The position numbers and the translations under genes are program-made. A stretch of 6,688 nucleotides of DNA from an uncultured Lentisphaeria bacterium (lineage in GTDB: Bacteria > Verrucomicrobiota > Lentisphaeria > JABSQK01 > CAJWLW01), in the NCBI GenBank assembly GCA_913042885.1, contig CAJWLW010000271.1:1-6688 (forward strand), read 5' to 3'. The first letter of the stretch is position 1. Every line of letters begins with the position of its first letter. Positions 4,579 through 6,688 of the stretch are shown one piece after another. The notes under the pieces were generated by a model, which saw only the letters and a program-made list of their open reading frames with translations, was not told the DNA's origin and searched no databases.

Positions 4579-6688
4579 CTACTCATCGAGTGCCGCAAGG
4601 ATCTCGGCCTGGCAACCGGCTGTGTCGCCTTCGCAGCCGGCGCCCGAGCCACAGACTGTCCCAGCACTGTCGAACGCGTCCTGGACCGCCTGCGAAACCA
4701 AGGCGTCAAAGCCCGCGTTCGATGTCGGTCTGCTCGCCATCCCAGCCGCGCAGATCGCATCCATCACGTCATCGGTAAGTGCGGCGCAGGACGTGCTGGC
4801 GTTGTGTTCAATGGAGCCCTGGTCGATGACGCAACCGCCGCCGCAAGCCAGTGGCAGCTCGAAAGCGGGGTCGCCGGCGTCAATGGACGGGCTGCCGGCC
4901 TGCAGACTGAAGTCGCAGTTGCCGGCATCGGTGAACAGCGGATCGTGGGTGGTGGAATTGGCACCCATCGAGTCGCCGCTGATGTCCGTGCCGTTGTTGA
5001 AGAAGTTGTTGTAGTCGCTGTCGATCGAGCCGGCGCTGACGCCGATGCCGGTTGTGTTGTTCACGAAGATGTTGTTACGCACCTCGGTGATATCGGACGC
5101 GCCGCCCCCGTAACCCAATGCGTTGGCAGTCACATTGTAGAACGTGTTGTTGCTCACGATCCCGTCACAGCTGCCGGCAATATTGAGGCCGATGGCGCGA
5201 AAATTCTTCAGGATATTGTTTGTGAACACCACGAACGACGGTGTGCCGGATACCATTTCGACCCCCATTCCGACCGCCAACTGGCCCGATCTGTCGCCGT
5301 TGAACACATTGCCGTCGATAGTGACCGGGCTAGCCGCTGTACCGGAAAAGAAGATTGCACCCAGCCCGTCGGTGTGGGTGGCGAAGTCGGAGAAAGTGTT
5401 GTTCAGGATCTTGATCCCGCTGACGTTCTTGTAAAGCTGGATGCCACGGGTGAAGCCGACAAAGTCGTTGTTCTGAAAAATCGTATCGTAGCCGCCCTCG
5501 GTAATCCCGAGCCCGATGCTGCCGCCGCCGATGCCGCCGCCGTTGAAGAGACAGTCTTCCACAGTACTGGTATTTGTGTAGAAGCCGCTGTAGCCGTTCT
5601 GGTAATTTACCTCGAACCCTCTGATGTTCAGATTGTTGCCCACCCTGCCATCATTGCTGATCTTAACGCCGAAATCGCTGGCGCCGGTGGAATCCAGCAC
5701 CGCATTGCCTTCGGCCTGGATGGTGTTGCGTATCGAGCTGCCGAAATGGGATGAATTGACCAGGATCGGATCGTCCGTGTAGGTTGCCTCGATGACATGG
5801 ACAATATGCCCGCCGGAAGTGCCGCCATTGACGGCGGCGAGTTCGGTCAAGCCTCGTGAGACGGTCGCAAAAGCGTCGGTCGCCGAGGTGCCGCTGTTGC
5901 TGTCATCGCCGTTGGCGCCGTCGACCCAGATGTCGTCACCCAACGCCGGGGGCGGGGCGCTGGAACCGAACTCGATGGGGCCGATATCAACGACGGCGCC
6001 GCCGAATGCCGGCACCGTATCGCTCGGGTCACCAGCATCGATACAGGGACTGCCCGCGCTGAGCCGGAAGTCCCCAGCCCCGGGCGCCACGAAAAGCGGA
6101 TCGGAACTGATGGAATTCGCCCCCGCCGCGAATCCATTATAATCCGTCCCGTTGTTGTAAAAATTGTTGTAGTCGTTGCTGACGATCCCGCCGTTGCCGC
6201 CATCGGTAATACCCGTCACACAGCCCGTGATGACGGTGTTGCGTAGTACGTTGGCGCCGCTTGGGTTGGCGAAAATAATACCGTTGGTGGTCGCGCTTTC
6301 GAACCCCTTGATCGCGCAGTTGATCACCTCGCCCTCACTCGTGGCGTTAAAATTTACGGCCATGCCTTTCACGTTTACGAAAGTACAACGCGTGAACGTG
6401 AAAAAGGCGCTATCTTCACAGCCGACACCGTAGCTGGCCTTATTGCCGTTCAGGAAACAGTCTTCGAACTTTATTGCAGCAGCGCCCGAGCCACCCGAGT
6501 TGTTCAGGCCGACACCGAGATCGCCCCCCGAGGTGCTGATGATGCAATTGCGGAACGTCACGTCGCCAGTGTTCTTGTAAAACTGGAATCCCCTGTTAGG
6601 TCCAGTCCAGACGCAGTTCTCGAACACGCTGGCCCAACCGCCCTGTGTTTGGGAGTATCCCATGGCGTTGTACTGAAACGTGCAGTTC
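4579..6688 (-). CDS. Secreted parallel beta-helix protein with tandem choice-of-anchor Q-like modules (N-terminus off the right edge)
   Basis: At least 702 codons are in the window. The frame is still open at the right edge, where it reads NCTFQYNA before the Met at 6663, so that Met is internal. Numbered from it, module 1 (to about 232) has short NCxF/NNxF-type rungs typical of right-handed parallel beta-helices and closes with DYNNFYNNG...DPLF...GSPCIDAGDP...IGPIEF. A linker SSAPPPALGDD leads to module 2 (245-620), which opens with IWVDGANGDDSNSGTS, the DUF1565-like start of such domains, and closes with a second DYNNFFNNG...GSPSIDAGDP...QGSIEH. Relatives are large exported proteins, sometimes carbohydrate-active or adhesive; no catalytic residues could be assigned. 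A 74-residue tail with five Cys (625, 638, 671, 677, 684) follows, without an LPXTG, PEP-CTERM or transmembrane anchor. The composition (Gly, Asn, Ser, Thr, Asp) fits export. Confidence 0.88.
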   Translation of the reverse strand, partial: NCTFQYNAMGYSQTQGGWASVFENCVWTGPNRGFQFYKNTGDVTFRNCIISTSGGDLGVGLNNSGGSGAAAIKFEDCFLNGNKASYGVGCEDSAFFTFTRCTFVNVKGMAVNFNATSEGEVINCAIKGFESATTNGIIFANPSGANVLRNTVITGCVTGITDGGNGGIVSNDYNNFYNNGTDYNGFAAGANSISSDPLFVAPGAGDFRLSAGSPCIDAGDPSDTVPAFGGAVVDIGPIEFGSSAPPPALGDDIWVDGANGDDSNSGTSATDAFATVSRGLTELAAVNGGTSGGHIVHVIEATYTDDPILVNSSHFGSSIRNTIQAEGNAVLDSTGASDFGVKISNDGRVGNNLNIRGFEVNYQNGYSGFYTNTSTVEDCLFNGGGIGGGSIGLGITEGGYDTIFQNNDFVGFTRGIQLYKNVSGIKILNNTFSDFATHTDGLGAIFFSGTAASPVTIDGNVFNGDRSGQLAVGMGVEMVSGTPSFVVFTNNILKNFRAIGLNIAGSCDGIVSNNTFYNVTANALGYGGGASDITEVRNNIFVNNTTGIGVSAGSIDSDYNNFFNNGTDISGDSMGANSTTHDPLFTDAGNCDFSLQAGSPSIDAGDPAFELPLACGGGCVIDQGSIEHNASTSCAALTDDVMDAICAAGMASRPTSNAGFDALVSQAVQDAFDSAGTVCGSGAGCEGDTAGCQAEILAALDE
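4804..5016 (-). repeat. Second choice-of-anchor Q-like segment of the beta-helix protein
   Basis: Encodes the stretch from DYNNFFNNGTD through DPLF, DFSLQAGSPSIDAGDP and DQGSIEH (residues 550-620 from Met 6663). It aligns by eye with the segment at 5971-6174, with frequent identities but clear divergence. It has an extra Cys pair around LACGGGC (606-611) that the first copy lacks. Confidence 0.7.
5971..6174 (-). repeat. First choice-of-anchor Q-like segment of the beta-helix protein
   Basis: Encodes DYNNFYNNGTD through DPLF, DFRLSAGSPCIDAGDP and DIGPIEF (residues 164-231 from Met 6663). It closes module 1, directly before the Pro-rich linker and the DUF1565-like start of module 2. Its match to the segment at 4804-5016 shows the modules arose by tandem duplication of a whole beta-helix unit, or by joining of related units. 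Confidence 0.7.

Noticed and set aside
3261..4778. Plus-strand open frames (215 and 289 codons) opposite the ATPase gene
   Set aside because: Antisense to a fully motif-complete ABC ATPase. The translations are low-complexity with no recognisable domain, as expected in GC-rich DNA.
4336..5754. Long plus-strand open frame (472 codons) opposite the beta-helix gene and the operon leader
   Set aside because: It crosses the terminator hairpin and is antisense to a clear beta-helix protein. Its translation is the Val/Ala/Asp-rich type that arises opposite Asn/Gly/Thr-rich repeats. No domain or ribosome binding site is visible.

Overview
The window is about 6.7 kb of GC-rich bacterial DNA with every supportable gene on the minus strand, so transcription runs from high to low coordinates. 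The likely source is a diderm bacterium of the planctomycete/lentisphaere-type world, or a similar lineage rich in surface proteins. Two clues point there: a prepilin with Lys rather than Gly before the FTLIELLVVIAIIAIL stretch, and a very large parallel beta-helix protein with repeated DPLF...GSP.IDAGDP modules. This assignment is an inference from protein style and was not checked by any search.

Layout, in order of transcription. (1) From the right edge to 4579 is the C-terminal part of a secreted parallel beta-helix protein, with its N-terminus outside the window. It has two tandem beta-helix modules, each closed by a 'choice-of-anchor Q'-like segment, then a short Cys-containing tail of unknown type. 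(2) At 4520-4559 a strong GC hairpin flanked by A and T runs ends that gene. (3) From 4519 to 4320 is a leader of about 200 bp with several small palindromes. (4) From 4319 to 289 is a three-gene ABC importer operon in the order ATPase, substrate-binding protein, fused two-domain permease. The ATPase and binding protein are 38 bp apart. The binding protein and permease are 141 bp apart, with a stem-loop just after the binding-protein stop. (5) From 288 to 74 is an intergenic stretch with a 14-bp perfect palindrome beside a plausible promoter. (6) From 73 off the left edge is the start of a type IV pilin-like (prepilin) gene.

The importer belongs to the broad Fe(III)/2-aminoethylphosphonate/thiamine class (AfuA/FbpA-like binding protein, FbpB/ThiP/PhnU-like fused permease, FbpC/PotA-like ATPase with a C-terminal TOBE-like region). 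The binding protein shows no Tyr-Tyr pair of the classical ferric-binding type, so the substrate is left open. The binding protein also appears to be held by an uncleaved N-terminal membrane anchor. The flanking pilin and beta-helix genes look like separate units.

I found no RNA genes, CRISPR array, insertion sequence, integrase or defence genes, and nothing that amounts to a clear new multi-gene system. The points most worth a second look are the C-terminal tail of the beta-helix protein, the intercistronic stem-loop, the anchored binding protein of unclear ligand, and the Lys at the prepilin processing site.
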